A stretch of 64,000 nucleotides of DNA from Nocardioides alkalitolerans DSM 16699 (GTDB taxonomy: Bacteria; Actinomycetota; Actinomycetes; Propionibacteriales; Nocardioidaceae). A model generated the notes under the pieces. That model was not told where the DNA came from. It searched no databases and saw only the letters and a program-made list of their open reading frames with translations. Shown here piece by piece: positions 46,358-55,080 of the stretch; the stretch's first letter is position 1, and every line of letters starts with the position of its first letter. Location: contig NZ_AUFN01000010.1 of assembly GCF_000426525.1 (NCBI RefSeq), positions 620,001 through 684,000 on the forward strand, written 5' to 3'. The position numbers were made by a program, and so were the translations under genes.

Positions 46358-46860
46358 GCGTCGCGGTCGGGCGTCACGAGACCCGTCTGGTCGGCGGGCT
46401 CGTCGGACGCGTCCTCGTCGGCCGCGTCGTCGTCCTCGTCCAGGACCTCGCGGGGCTTCTTGTAGGGGTCGGCCTCGCCGGCGTACTGGTTGCCGCGCGC
46501 GGCGGCAGCAGCCTCGTCGAGGGCCTTCGCCCGGGCCAGCACCTCGTCGAGGTGGCGGGCCGTCTCGGGCAGCGCGTCGTGCACGAACTCCAGCGTCGGC
46601 ACGTGGCGCATGCCGAGCTGCTTGCCGACCTCGGAGCGGATCTTGCCCTTGGCCGACTCGAGCGCCGTGGCGGTGGCCTCGAGCCACCCCTGGTCGCCCA
46701 GCACGGTGTAGAAGATCGTGGCGTGCTGGGTGTCGCCGGTGACCCGGACGTCGGTGATGGTGACGAACCCGAACCGCGGGTCCTTCAGCCGACGCTCGAG
46801 CAGCTCGGCCACGATCACCTTGACGCGGTCGGCGATACGGCGGACTCGAGGGTTGGTCAT
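46354..46860 (-). CDS. rbfA: Ribosome-binding factor A
   Basis: A 168-residue 30S maturation factor with the KH-like core: [39 protein letters not shown] and ATIFYTVLG, and [22 protein letters not shown]. An acidic, disordered C-terminus follows ([14 protein letters not shown]), longer than in E. coli. ATG 46860 has GGAGAGAG 7 nt upstream. It follows the infB terminator and is coupled to truB. Confidence 0.95.
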   Translation of the reverse strand: MTNPRVRRIADRVKVIVAELLERRLKDPRFGFVTITDVRVTGDTQHATIFYTVLGDQGWLEATATALESAKGKIRSEVGKQLGMRHVPTLEFVHDALPETARHLDEVLARAKALDEAAAAARGNQYAGEADPYKKPREVLDEDDDAADEDASDEPADQTGLVTPDRDA

Positions 46861-46883
46861 GTCGTTCTCTCTCCGATCGAAAC

Positions 46884-46921
46884 CGGCCGCCGGGCAGGGC
46901 TCGCGCCCTGCCCGACGGCCG
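46884..46921 (-). terminator. Terminator after infB
   Basis: A 17-bp stem with one mismatch (46884-46900 and 46905-46921) and a 4-nt loop, 13 nt after the infB stop on the minus strand and before rbfA. Confidence 0.65.
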
Positions 46922-46934
46922 ATCACTGGGGTGT

Positions 46935-49874
46935 TCAGGCGCGCGGGATCTCGCGCATCTCGAAGGCCTCGATGATGTCGCCCTCCTTGATGTCCTGGAA
47001 GTTGCGCAGCACCAGACCGCACTCGAAGCCCTCGCGGACCTCGGACGCGTCGTCCTTCTCGCGCTTGAGCGAGGCGAGGTCGAGGTTGTCGGCCACCACC
47101 TTGCTGTCGCGCAGGACCCGGACCTTGGCGTTGCGACGGATGAGCCCGCCCGTGACCATGCAGCCGGCGATGTTGCCGATCTTGGAGCTGCGGAAGATCG
47201 CACGGATCTCCGCCTGGCCCAGGACCGACTCCTCGAACTCCGGCTTGAGCAGGCCCTTGAGGGCCGCCTCGATCTCCTCGATGGCCTGGTAGATCACCGA
47301 GTAGTACCGGATCTCCACGCCCTCCTTGTCGGCCATCTCGGTCGCCTTGCCCTGCGGGCGGACGTTGAACCCGATGATGATCGCGTCGGAGGCGGCCGCG
47401 AGGTCGACGTTGGTCTCGGTGATCGCACCGACACCGCGGTCGATGACCCGCAGGCTGACGTCGGCGCCCACGTCGATCTTCGCCAGGGCGTCCTCGAGAG
47501 CCTCGACCGAACCGGACACGTCGCCCTTGAGGATGAGGTTCAGCTCCTGGTCGTCGCCGCGCTCCAGGTGCTCCATGAAGTCCTCGAGCGTACGACGCAC
47601 GCGACGCTTCGCCTGCAGGGCGGCACGCTCGCGCGCCTCCCGCTTCTCGGCGATCTGACGCGCCATGCGGTCGTCGTCCACCACGATGAAGTTCTGGCCC
47701 GCACCCGGCACCGCCGAGAGGCCCAGGACCATCGCCGGACGAGCCGGGTCGGCCTGCGTGAGCTCGTTGCCGAACTCGTCGAGCATGGCCCGCACCCGGC
47801 CGTACGCCGGGCCCGCCACGATCGAGTCGCCGACGCGGAGCGTTCCGCGCTGGACGAGCACCGTCGCGACCGGACCGCGACCGCGGTCGAGGTGCGCCTC
47901 GATGACGAGACCCTGGGCGTCCTGGACCGGGTTGGCCCGGAGGTCCAGCGACGCGTCACCCGTGAGGACGACGGCCTCGAGCAGCTTGTCGAGGTTGAGC
48001 TCGGACTTCGCGGAGACGTCGACGAACATCGTGTCGCCGCCGTACTCCTCGGGCACCAGGCCGTACTCGGTCAGCTGGCCGCGGACCTTGGTCGGGTCGG
48101 CGTCCGGCTTGTCGATCTTGTTGACCGCCACGACGATCGGCACGCCGGCCGCCTTGGCGTGGTTGAGCGCCTCCACCGTCTGCGGCATGACGCCGTCGTC
48201 GGCCGCGACCACGAGGATCGCGATGTCGGTCGCCTGGGCACCACGGGCACGCATCGAGGTGAACGCCTCGTGGCCCGGGGTGTCGATGAACGTGATGCGA
48301 CGCTCGGTGCCGTCGACCTCGGTGACGACCTGGTAGGCGCCGATGTGCTGCGTGATGCCGCCGGCCTCCTTGGCCGCGACGTTCGCGCTGCGCAGGGCGT
48401 CCAGCAGCTTCGTCTTACCGTGGTCGACGTGACCCATGACGGTGACGACCGGGGGCCGCACGATCAGGTCGGAGTCGTCGCCCTCGTCGGAGCCGAACTC
48501 CAGGTCGAACGACTCGAGCAGCTCGCGGTCCTCGTCCTCCGGGGAGACGACCTGGACCGTGTAGTTCAGCTCGTCGCCCAGCAGCTCGAAGGTCTCGTCG
48601 TTGACGGACTCCGTCGCCGTGACCATCTCGCCCAGGTGGAACAGCATCTGGACGAGGGCCGCAGCGTCGACGCCGATCTTGTCGGCGAAGTCGGTCAGCG
48701 AGGCACCGCGCGAGAGACGGATCGTCTCGCCGTTGCCCTTGCGCACACCCTTGACGCCGAGCGTCGGGGCCTGCATGGCCTCGAACTCCTGCCGCCGGGC
48801 GCGCTTGCTCTTGCGACCACGACGCGACGGACCACCGGGGCGACCGAAGGCGCCCTGCGTGCCGCCACGCTGACCGGGACGGCCACCGCCGCCGGGACGA
48901 CCGGCGAAGCCGCCGGGACGACCACCGGGACCACCGGGGCCACCGCCACCGGGAGCGCCGCCGGGACGACCGCCACCGGGGCCACCACGGCCCGGGGCAC
49001 CGCCACCGGGACGACCCGCACCCGGGCCACCACGGCCCGGACCACCGGGACGGGCGCCGGGACCGGAGCCGAAGGCGGCCGGGGACTTCGGCATCATCGC
49101 CGGGTTCGGACGCGGCATGCCGGGACGACCCGGGGCGCCACCGTCACGAGCGGCCGGGGGCCGCGGGGGACGCTGGTCGCCGGGCGTGCCCGGAGCGGCC
49201 GGAGCACCACCGGCGGCCGGAGCGGCCGGGTTGGCGGGGGCCGGACGACGGCCCATGCCCTGGTTGGTCGCGAAGGGGTTGTTGCCGGGGCGCGGCGAGC
49301 CGCCACGGCCGACCGGACGGGGAGCCGGCGCCTTGGGCGACGGCTTGGGTCCGGGACGACCGGGGGACGGCGCACCGGGGGCACCCGGGGCGGGACGCGA
49401 CGGAGCCGGGGCGGCCTCGGCCGCGGGAGCGGCGGGGGTCGCGGGCTCGGCCGGAGCCGCGGGCTGAGCCGGAGCCGCCGGAGCGGCGGGGGCCGCAGGC
49501 GCAGCCGCGGCCGGGGCCACGGGCTCTGCGGGAGCGGCAGGCGCCGCGGGGGCGGCCTGCTGCGGGGCCGGCTTGGGGCCGGGACGGGGACCACCGGGAC
49601 GGGGACCGGGGCTCGCCGGGGAGGCGTGCGCCGCGGAACGCGTCGGGGCGGAGGGGCTGCCGGTCGGGCCAGCGGGACGGGGCGCCTCGGAGGGGGCGCC
49701 ACCGGCCGACTTCAGCTCGGTGCCGAACTGCTTCTTGAACCGCATCTCGACGGGCGGCTCGATCGTCGAGGAAGCCGACTTGACGAACTCCCCCATCTCC
49801 TTGAGCTTGTCGAGAACGAACTTGCTCTCGACGCCGTACTGCTTGGCGAGCTCGTGAACTCGGGTCTTGGCCAC
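46935..49874 (-). CDS. infB: Translation initiation factor IF-2
   Basis: A 979-residue initiation factor. The N-terminal ~50 residues are the IF2N fold ([28 protein letters not shown] pattern). Residues ~55-360 are low-complexity Ala/Pro then Gly/Arg/Pro-rich repeats typical of actinobacterial IF-2. The G domain follows: [16 protein letters not shown] (G1), DTPGHEAF (G3) and [10 protein letters not shown] (G4). Domains II, III and IV (fMet-tRNA binding) end with [24 protein letters not shown] 49874 has AGAAGGAG 6 nt upstream. The expected ylxR-infB-rbfA order is kept. Confidence 0.96.
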   Translation of the reverse strand: MAKTRVHELAKQYGVESKFVLDKLKEMGEFVKSASSTIEPPVEMRFKKQFGTELKSAGGAPSEAPRPAGPTGSPSAPTRSAAHASPASPGPRPGGPRPGPKPAPQQAAPAAPAAPAEPVAPAAAAPAAPAAPAAPAQPAAPAEPATPAAPAAEAAPAPSRPAPGAPGAPSPGRPGPKPSPKAPAPRPVGRGGSPRPGNNPFATNQGMGRRPAPANPAAPAAGGAPAAPGTPGDQRPPRPPAARDGGAPGRPGMPRPNPAMMPKSPAAFGSGPGARPGGPGRGGPGAGRPGGGAPGRGGPGGGRPGGAPGGGGPGGPGGRPGGFAGRPGGGGRPGQRGGTQGAFGRPGGPSRRGRKSKRARRQEFEAMQAPTLGVKGVRKGNGETIRLSRGASLTDFADKIGVDAAALVQMLFHLGEMVTATESVNDETFELLGDELNYTVQVVSPEDEDRELLESFDLEFGSDEGDDSDLIVRPPVVTVMGHVDHGKTKLLDALRSANVAAKEAGGITQHIGAYQVVTEVDGTERRITFIDTPGHEAFTSMRARGAQATDIAILVVAADDGVMPQTVEALNHAKAAGVPIVVAVNKIDKPDADPTKVRGQLTEYGLVPEEYGGDTMFVDVSAKSELNLDKLLEAVVLTGDASLDLRANPVQDAQGLVIEAHLDRGRGPVATVLVQRGTLRVGDSIVAGPAYGRVRAMLDEFGNELTQADPARPAMVLGLSAVPGAGQNFIVVDDDRMARQIAEKREARERAALQAKRRVRRTLEDFMEHLERGDDQELNLILKGDVSGSVEALEDALAKIDVGADVSLRVIDRGVGAITETNVDLAAASDAIIIGFNVRPQGKATEMADKEGVEIRYYSVIYQAIEEIEAALKGLLKPEFEESVLGQAEIRAIFRSSKIGNIAGCMVTGGLIRRNAKVRVLRDSKVVADNLDLASLKREKDDASEVREGFECGLVLRNFQDIKEGDIIEAFEMREIPRA

Positions 49875-50031
49875 GTTTCTCCTTCTGGCCTGTGACCCGG
49901 TTCAGGGGGTCTCAGACCGTTGGTGGGTTGTGCAAACTCATTGCGAGTTACTCATCGAGTGCTCATGAGCTGCTGCTCCGCTTCTGGTCTCGACCGGCAC
50001 CACGGGTGGCGTCCGGTCAACGGTCGGTCGG

Positions 50032-50385
50032 TCAGGTCGTGCTGGTGCTGCTGGTCGTGCTGGTGAGCGAGTCGACGTACGCCGACACGAGGCCCGTGGG
50101 CAGACCCGTCCCGGCCCTGAGGGCACGGGAGAAGGCCTTCCGCCGGACCGCGAGGTCGACGCACTCGCGCGTGGGGTGCACGTGGGCACCCCGGCCGGAG
50201 GCGGTGCTCGCAGGATCGGGGACGACGGCCGGCTGGCCGGCCGCGTCACGACCTGCGGTCACCCGCAGCAACTCGCTCTTCGTGGCCCGTGCGCGACACC
50301 CGACACAGGTCCGGACGGCCTCCGACGCCCGGGGGCGTGGTGAGGAGGGATCCGGCCCGGCGACAGCTGAACGCCCGCGAGCCAC
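50032..50385 (-). CDS. ylxR: YlxR/DUF448 nucleic-acid-binding protein
   Basis: A 117-residue basic protein with the family motif RTCVGCRARATKSELLRV, then GRGAHVHPTRECVDLAVRRKAFSRALR. It lies between nusA and infB as in most bacteria, where it binds RNA or DNA and, in some species, modulates RNase P. The C-terminus is Thr/Ser-rich (DSLTSTTSSTSTT). GTG 50385 follows TAGAGT by 7 nt on the minus strand, suggesting a separate leaderless transcript in addition to read-through from nusA. Confidence 0.9.
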   Translation of the reverse strand: MARGRSAVAGPDPSSPRPRASEAVRTCVGCRARATKSELLRVTAGRDAAGQPAVVPDPASTASGRGAHVHPTRECVDLAVRRKAFSRALRAGTGLPTGLVSAYVDSLTSTTSSTSTT

Positions 50386-50459
50386 TCGTCACACTCTACT
50401 CCCCCGGGCGGCCTGGACCGAACCGGGAGCCGCGGCGCTCTGCTCCGCGGCGGTGCAGG

Positions 50460-51500
50460 TCAGGCGTCGGCGGCGGTCTCGGACCCGGTCTCGGCCGGGA
50501 CGTCGGCGGGAGCGTCGGTCGGGGCCTCGGGCTCGGGCTCGTCGTCGGAGCGGATGTCGATGCGCCACCCGGTGAGCCGGGCGGCGAGGCGGGCGTTCTG
50601 GCCCTCCTTGCCGATGGCCAGCGACAGCTGGAAGTCGGGCACGACGACCCGCGCGGCCCGGGCGACCGGGTCGACGACCGTCACGCTCGTGACCTGCGCC
50701 GGGGAGAGGGCGTTCGCGACCATGCGGGCCGGGTCCTCCGCCCAGTCGACGATGTCGATCTTCTCGCCGCCGAGCTCGGACATCACGTTGCGCACGCGCT
50801 GGCCCATGGGGCCGATGCACGAGCCCTTGGCGTTGACGCCCGCCACCTTCGTGTGCACGGCGATCTTCGAGCGGTGGCCGGCCTCGCGGGCGATGGCCGC
50901 GATCTCGACGGTGCCGTCGGCGATCTCGGGCACCTCGAGCGCGAAGAGCTTGCGCACGAGGTTCGGGTGGGTGCGCGAGAGCGTGACCTGCGGGCCCCGC
51001 ATGCCCTTGCGCACCGAGATGACGATGCACTTGATGCGCTGACCGTGGGCGTAGGTCTCCCCCGGCACCCGCTCCCCGGATGGCAGCAGCGCCTCGAGCC
51101 GACCCAGGTCGACCATGACGTCGTCGGGGTTGCGGCCCTGCTGGATGACGCCCGAGACGATGTCGCCCTCCTTGCCGGAGAACTCGCCGAACTTGATCTC
51201 GTCCTCGGCGTCGCGCAGGCGCTGCAGCATGATCTGCTTCGCCGTCGTGGCCGCGATGCGCCCGAACCCGGCCGGGGTGTCGTCGAACTCGCCGACGACG
51301 TTGTCGTCGTCGTCGAGCTCGGTCGCGAGCACGGTCACGTGCCCGCTCTTGCGGTCGAGCTTCACCCGCGCCCGGGACGCGGCGCCGGGCGACTTCTGGT
51401 AGGCGGTGAGGAGGGCCTGCTCGATCGCCTCGACGAGGACGTCGAAGCTGATCTCCTTCTCGCGCTCCAGCATCCGCAGGATGCTCAGGTCGATGTCCAT
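50460..51500 (-). CDS. nusA: Transcription termination/antitermination factor NusA
   Basis: A 346-residue NusA with N-terminal RNAP-binding domain ([34 protein letters not shown]), S1 domain ([21 protein letters not shown]), KH1 and KH2 ([50 protein letters not shown]). No C-terminal acidic repeats, as in other actinobacteria. ATG 51500 lies 1 nt after the rimP stop, with GGAGAG upstream. The operon rimP-nusA-ylxR-infB is standard. Confidence 0.96.
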   Translation of the reverse strand: MDIDLSILRMLEREKEISFDVLVEAIEQALLTAYQKSPGAASRARVKLDRKSGHVTVLATELDDDDNVVGEFDDTPAGFGRIAATTAKQIMLQRLRDAEDEIKFGEFSGKEGDIVSGVIQQGRNPDDVMVDLGRLEALLPSGERVPGETYAHGQRIKCIVISVRKGMRGPQVTLSRTHPNLVRKLFALEVPEIADGTVEIAAIAREAGHRSKIAVHTKVAGVNAKGSCIGPMGQRVRNVMSELGGEKIDIVDWAEDPARMVANALSPAQVTSVTVVDPVARAARVVVPDFQLSLAIGKEGQNARLAARLTGWRIDIRSDDEPEPEAPTDAPADVPAETGSETAADA

Positions 51501-51501
51501 G

Positions 51502-52002
51502 TCAGCTCTCCTCCCCGACGGAGGAGCGCCGCCGGTTGAACTCGATCTGGACGAGCGCCTTCGCGACGTCGGCGTAGTCCACGCGCGTCGGCTCCTCGTC
51601 CTTGGTCTCGGGGTCCAGCAGCACTCCGGTGTCGTCCGACTCCAGCACCCGGCCGACGACCTCGCCGCCCTCGACGAGGGTCACCTTCACGAGGCGGTCG
51701 GCGTTGCGGCGCCAGTGGCGCGGCAGGGTGAGCGGACGGTCGACACCACGCGAGGTGACCTCGAGCGTGTAGGGGTGCTCGCCCAGCACGTCGGAGTCGT
51801 CGAGCACGGCCGACACGGCCTTCGTCGCGGCAGCGACGTCGTCGAGATCGACACCGCCGTCCTGGTCGACGGCCACCCGGAGCACCCGGCGGCGTCCGGC
51901 CGGGGTGAGCTCGACGGCCTCCACGTCCAGGCCGAGGTCGGCCAGCGGGCCGACGAGCGTCGACTCGACCGCCTCGACGACGGCGTCCTGTCTGCTGGTC
52001 AC
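51502..52002 (-). CDS. rimP: Ribosome maturation factor RimP
   Basis: A 166-residue 30S maturation factor. Visible: [46 protein letters not shown] and the family core [20 protein letters not shown], then a C-terminal SH3-like part. GTG 52002 has AGGAGG 9 nt upstream, the best ribosome-binding site of the cluster. First gene of the rimP-nusA-ylxR-infB operon; divergent from the lipoprotein gene at 52152. Confidence 0.95.
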   Translation of the reverse strand: MTSRQDAVVEAVESTLVGPLADLGLDVEAVELTPAGRRRVLRVAVDQDGGVDLDDVAAATKAVSAVLDDSDVLGEHPYTLEVTSRGVDRPLTLPRHWRRNADRLVKVTLVEGGEVVGRVLESDDTGVLLDPETKDEEPTRVDYADVAKALVQIEFNRRRSSVGEES

Positions 52003-52138
52003 GCTGCTCGACCTCCTGTGCTGTTGTGGCGTGCGCGCGGCCCACGGGTGGGCGCTGCGCACCACCATAGCCGTCCCCGAGGGCCCCGACGAACGCCGCG
52101 GGACCACCGGCGGGACGGGCGGCGGGCCGGGCCTCCGC

Positions 52139-52144
52139 TACCCT
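52139..52144 (+). promoter_or_regulatory. TACCCT -10-like box for the lipoprotein gene
   Basis: TACCCT ends 7 nt before GTG 52152, which lacks a Shine-Dalgarno. Confidence 0.35.
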
Positions 52145-52151
52145 CGCCCGC

Positions 52152-52736
52152 GTGCCCGACACCTCGCCGTACCGCCTCCCGGCCGCCCCCCGCGGCACCG
52201 GGCGACGGCGCGGCCTGACCCGCCGCACGGCGCTGGTGGCCGCCCCCGTCCTCGGTCTCGGCCTGCTCACCGCGTGCGACCTGCCGGGCATCGACGACGG
52301 CGAGCCGGACGACGCCGGCGCCACCCCCGCGGCCGACGCCGACACCGAGGCGGACCTCGCCGTGGTCGCCGAGGCGATCGACGCCGTCGAGCCGGTGGCC
52401 GCCCAGGTCGCCGCCGCGGTCGCCGCCGCCCCCGACCTCGCACCGGGTCTCTCCGGGCTCGCGGACCTGCACACGGCCCACCTGGACGACCTGCGGGCGG
52501 CCGACGCGGGATCGGCACCGTCCTCCTCGCCCTCCACCACCGCGACCGGGGTGCCGCCGGCGGCTGCCACCGACCCCGCGACGCTGCTGGCCGCCGTGCG
52601 GCAGGCCGAGGTCGGTCTGGCCGCGGCGCTCGCCGACCTGGCGGTGGACTGTCGCAGCGGGGCCCTGGCGCGACTGCTCGCGATGATGGCGGCCGGGATC
52701 GACCAGCAGCTGGCGGCCGGGGCGGGTGCCGCGTGA
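52152..52736 (+). CDS. Tat-type lipoprotein with a helical C-terminus
   Basis: A 194-residue predicted lipoprotein. RRRGLTRRTALVAAPVLGLGLLTAC combines a twin-arginine-like leader with a lipobox (LLTAC, Cys near residue 37). The mature part starts with an acidic Ala/Asp linker and continues as alpha-helical Ala/Leu-rich segments, separated by a Ser/Thr/Pro stretch (SSSPSTTATG). The last helix pair resembles half of a DUF4439 ferritin-like bundle. The next gene, coupled by GTGA, encodes a DUF4439 protein, so the two may act together on the outer face of the membrane and in the cytoplasm. The map equivalent is Rv2843. Function unknown. Confidence 0.7.
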   Translation: MPDTSPYRLPAAPRGTGRRRGLTRRTALVAAPVLGLGLLTACDLPGIDDGEPDDAGATPAADADTEADLAVVAEAIDAVEPVAAQVAAAVAAAPDLAPGLSGLADLHTAHLDDLRAADAGSAPSSSPSTTATGVPPAAATDPATLLAAVRQAEVGLAAALADLAVDCRSGALARLLAMMAAGIDQQLAAGAGAA

Positions 52737-53152
52737 GCACGCCCCTGGAGGCCCTGCAGGAGACGCTCGCGGCCGAGCACGCCGCGGTGTGGCTCTACGC
52801 CGCCCTCGGCGGTCGCGTCCCCACCGATGACGCCCCCGAGCTGCGGGTCACGCTCACCGCGGCGTACGACGCGCACCGCGCCCGCCGCGACCTGCTGGTC
52901 CGGCTGGTGCGCGACGCCGGCGAGGAGCCGGTGGCGGCCGCGGCGTCGTACGTGGCCCCCGCCCCCCTCGACACCGTCGAGCAGGTGCTCGCGGCCGCGC
53001 AGCGGGCGGAGACGGCGGCGGCCACGACGTACGCGGCGTGGGTGGCCAGCAGCGTGGGCGAGGGGCGCCGTACGGCGGCCGCGGCGCTGCGCGACGCGGC
53101 CGTGCGGGTCGTCGGCCTCGGCGGCGCACCGGCGACGTACCCCGGTCAGTAG
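52733..53152 (+). CDS. DUF4439 ferritin-like domain protein
   Basis: A 139-residue four-helix protein: LEALQETLAAEHAAVWLYAALGG (helix 1, Glu/His in metal-ligand-like positions), TLTAAYDAHRARRDLLVRLVRDAG (helix 2, with His) and two further Ala-rich helices. The pattern is the DUF4439 ferritin-like family (Rv2844 equivalent); iron or other metal binding is inferred only. No signal peptide. GTG 52733 overlaps the lipoprotein stop. A hairpin terminator follows 54 nt on. Confidence 0.8.
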   Translation: MSTPLEALQETLAAEHAAVWLYAALGGRVPTDDAPELRVTLTAAYDAHRARRDLLVRLVRDAGEEPVAAAASYVAPAPLDTVEQVLAAAQRAETAAATTYAAWVASSVGEGRRTAAAALRDAAVRVVGLGGAPATYPGQ

Positions 53153-53479
53153 CGGGCCGGCAGCCGACCAGCAGCGGGCCGGGCAACCGCCCCCGGACGC
53201 ACGAAGGGCCTCGACCGTGAGGTCGAGGCCCGTCGTGCACCCACGGCCCGATCCGTGGGATTCCCGAGAAGAGCATCTGCCGAACTCGGCTCCTCCGAGG
53301 AAGTCCCGAGATCTCCCTCGAAGGAGTCGAGTCCGACGTCTGCTGCTGCGAAACGGTGTCAGTTCGTTCCGTCCTGCATGAGTCTGTAACCCGAGGGTGC
53401 GATCCGTAAACAGACCACCAGTTGCAACTTCGTGCATTGCGAGAAGTTGAGGAGAGCCTGAGAGCCTCCTGACCGGCTC
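53153..53479. other. 327-bp non-coding stretch, compositionally odd
   Basis: Between two terminators (53206-53231 and 53459-53482) the sequence from about 53232 to 53458 is clearly less GC-rich than its surroundings. It shows none of the third-position GC bias of real genes here and contains several small inverted repeats. Examples are CCACGG/CCGTGG at 53241-53258 and CAACTTC/GAAGTTG at 53424-53449. No credible ORF is present; a minus-strand small RNA ending at the 53206-53231 hairpin is possible but unproven. Confidence 0.4.
53206..53231. terminator. Terminator hairpin, usable in both directions
   Basis: GGGCCTCGACC and GGTCGAGGCCC (11 bp) on a 4-nt loop, preceded by ACGAA and followed by GTCGT. 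It ends the plus-strand pair and could equally end a minus-strand transcript coming from 53458 down. Confidence 0.65.
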
Positions 53480-53482
53480 TCA
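53459..53482 (-). terminator. Terminator at the end of the CoA-transferase gene
   Basis: TGAGAGCC (53459-53466) and GGCTCTCA (53475-53482) form an 8-bp stem overlapping the stop codon of the minus-strand gene. Confidence 0.45.
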
Positions 53483-55009
53483 CATGTGGCCGGTCTCCAG
53501 GTAGTCGGCGTGCCAGCTGAGGGCCTCGCGCAGCAGATGGGGCGTGTGCCGCGCCTCCGGGCGCGCGGCCCGCGCGCGCTCGACGTAGTCGGCCAGGCGG
53601 TCCGCGTACGCCGGGTGGGCGCACTCGGCGATGACCCGCGCCGCCCGGTCGGTCGGGGAGAGCCCGCGCAGGTCGGCGAGCCCCCGCTCGGTCACCAGCA
53701 CGTGCACGTCGTGCTCGGTGTGGTCGACGTGGCTCACCATCGGCACGACCGACGAGATGGCCCCGCCCTTCGCGGTCGACGGCGACACGAAGAAGTTGAG
53801 GTAGGCGTTGCGGGCGAAGTCGCCGCTGCCGCCGATGCCGTTCATGATCGACGAGCCCAGCACGTGGGTGGAGTTCACGTTGCCGTACAGGTCGGCCTCG
53901 ATCATCCCGTTGACGGCGATGACGCCCAGGCGACGCACGAGCTCGGGGTGGTTGGAGATCTCCTGGCTGCGGAGCAGGATCCGCCCCTTGTAGGTGCCGG
54001 CGTTCTCGCGGAACCGGGCCGCGCCGACGGGCGAGAGCCCGAACGAGGTCGACGACAGCGAGCGCAGCTTGCCCGAGTCGAGGAGGTCGAGCAGACCGTC
54101 CTGGATGACCTCGGTGAAGGCGGTCATGCCCTCGAACTCCGAGGTGAGCAGACCCTCCATCACGGCGTTGGCCACGTTGCCCACGCCGGACTGCAGGGGC
54201 AGCAGGCTGGGCGGGAGACGCCCGGCCGCCACCTCGTGGCGCAGGAAGTCGACGAGCAGCTCGGCCATGGCCCGGGAGTCGGCGTCGGGGGCGGTGAGCG
54301 GCGTGTTGCGGTCCGGCGCGTCCGTCTCGACGACCGCGACGACCTTCGCGGGGTCGACCCGCAGGTAGGGGTCGCCGATCCGCTGCATCGGGTGGGTGAG
54401 CTGGATGGGGATGCGGTGCGGCGGCAGCGCCGTGCCGTAGTAGAGGTCGTGGAAGCCCTCGAGGTCGCGCGGGTGCCAGTGGTTGACCTCGAGGATCACC
54501 TTGTCGGCGATGTCGAGCCAGGTCTTGTTGTTGCCGATCGAGCTGCCCGGCACCAGCAGGCCGTTGGGCAGGATCGCCGCGACCTCCACGACGGCGACGT
54601 CGAGGTCGCCGTAGAAGCCGAACCACGCCTGCTGGGCCGAGTGGCTCAGGTGGGCGTCGACGTAGTCGACCTCGCCCGTGTTGATCAACCGTCGCAGCGC
54701 CGGGTCGGAGTTGTAGGGCAGCCGCTTGTCGAGCGCGTGCGCGGACGCGAGCACGCCGTCGACCTCGGGCGCCGTGGAGGCACCCGACCACAGGCCGATG
54801 CGGAAGTCGTCGCCGCGCGCGTGGGCCGCCTCGACCCGGCGGGCGATCGCCTGCGGCACCGCCTTCGGGTGACCGGCGCCGGTGAAGCCGCTGATGCCCA
54901 CGGAGTCACCCGGGGCGACGTGCGTCGCCGCCTCCTCCGCGCTCGTCACCCTGCTGCGGAGCACGGGACACGTGATGCGGTTCTCCCGCTGGGCCGCCGG
55001 AGTCGTCAT
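53480..55009 (-). CDS. Acetyl-CoA hydrolase/transferase family CoA-transferase
   Basis: A 509-residue member of the class I CoA-transferases related to succinyl-CoA:acetate CoA-transferase (Cat1/ActA). Visible: GISGFTGAGHPKAVPQAIA at the CoA entry, LLPLQSGVGNVANAVMEGL, FEGMTAFTEVIQDG carrying the catalytic Glu region, and GIGGSGDFARNAYLNFF. It probably interconverts acetate and acetyl-CoA with another acyl-CoA; substrate choice is uncertain. ATG 55009 follows TAGGCT by 7 nt. It lies between the Rv2844-like gene and proS, which are neighbours in M. tuberculosis, so it is an insertion relative to that map. Confidence 0.88.
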   Translation of the reverse strand: MTTPAAQRENRITCPVLRSRVTSAEEAATHVAPGDSVGISGFTGAGHPKAVPQAIARRVEAAHARGDDFRIGLWSGASTAPEVDGVLASAHALDKRLPYNSDPALRRLINTGEVDYVDAHLSHSAQQAWFGFYGDLDVAVVEVAAILPNGLLVPGSSIGNNKTWLDIADKVILEVNHWHPRDLEGFHDLYYGTALPPHRIPIQLTHPMQRIGDPYLRVDPAKVVAVVETDAPDRNTPLTAPDADSRAMAELLVDFLRHEVAAGRLPPSLLPLQSGVGNVANAVMEGLLTSEFEGMTAFTEVIQDGLLDLLDSGKLRSLSSTSFGLSPVGAARFRENAGTYKGRILLRSQEISNHPELVRRLGVIAVNGMIEADLYGNVNSTHVLGSSIMNGIGGSGDFARNAYLNFFVSPSTAKGGAISSVVPMVSHVDHTEHDVHVLVTERGLADLRGLSPTDRAARVIAECAHPAYADRLADYVERARAARPEARHTPHLLREALSWHADYLETGHM

Positions 55010-55048
55010 GGCGCCGAGCCTAGCCAGCGCCCGGCGGGCGACCCCCCG

Positions 55049-55077
55049 GACGCCCCGTCAGGAGCGGACGGGGCGTC
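55049..55077 (-). terminator. Terminator after proS
   Basis: GACGCCCCGTC and GACGGGGCGTC (11 bp, 7-nt loop) begin 4 nt after the proS stop on the minus strand. Confidence 0.6.
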
Positions 55078-55080
55078 GGG

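Noticed and set aside
47000..49860. Repetitive Gly/Arg/Pro and Ala/Pro coding stretch as a separate repeat element
   Set aside because: It is the normal low-complexity N-terminal region of actinobacterial IF-2, in frame with the conserved domains.
51485..53437. Long minus-strand frames running through the odd stretch at 53232-53458
   Set aside because: They cross from non-coding DNA into the antisense of the lipoprotein and rimP genes with no ribosome-binding site and no recognisable domain.
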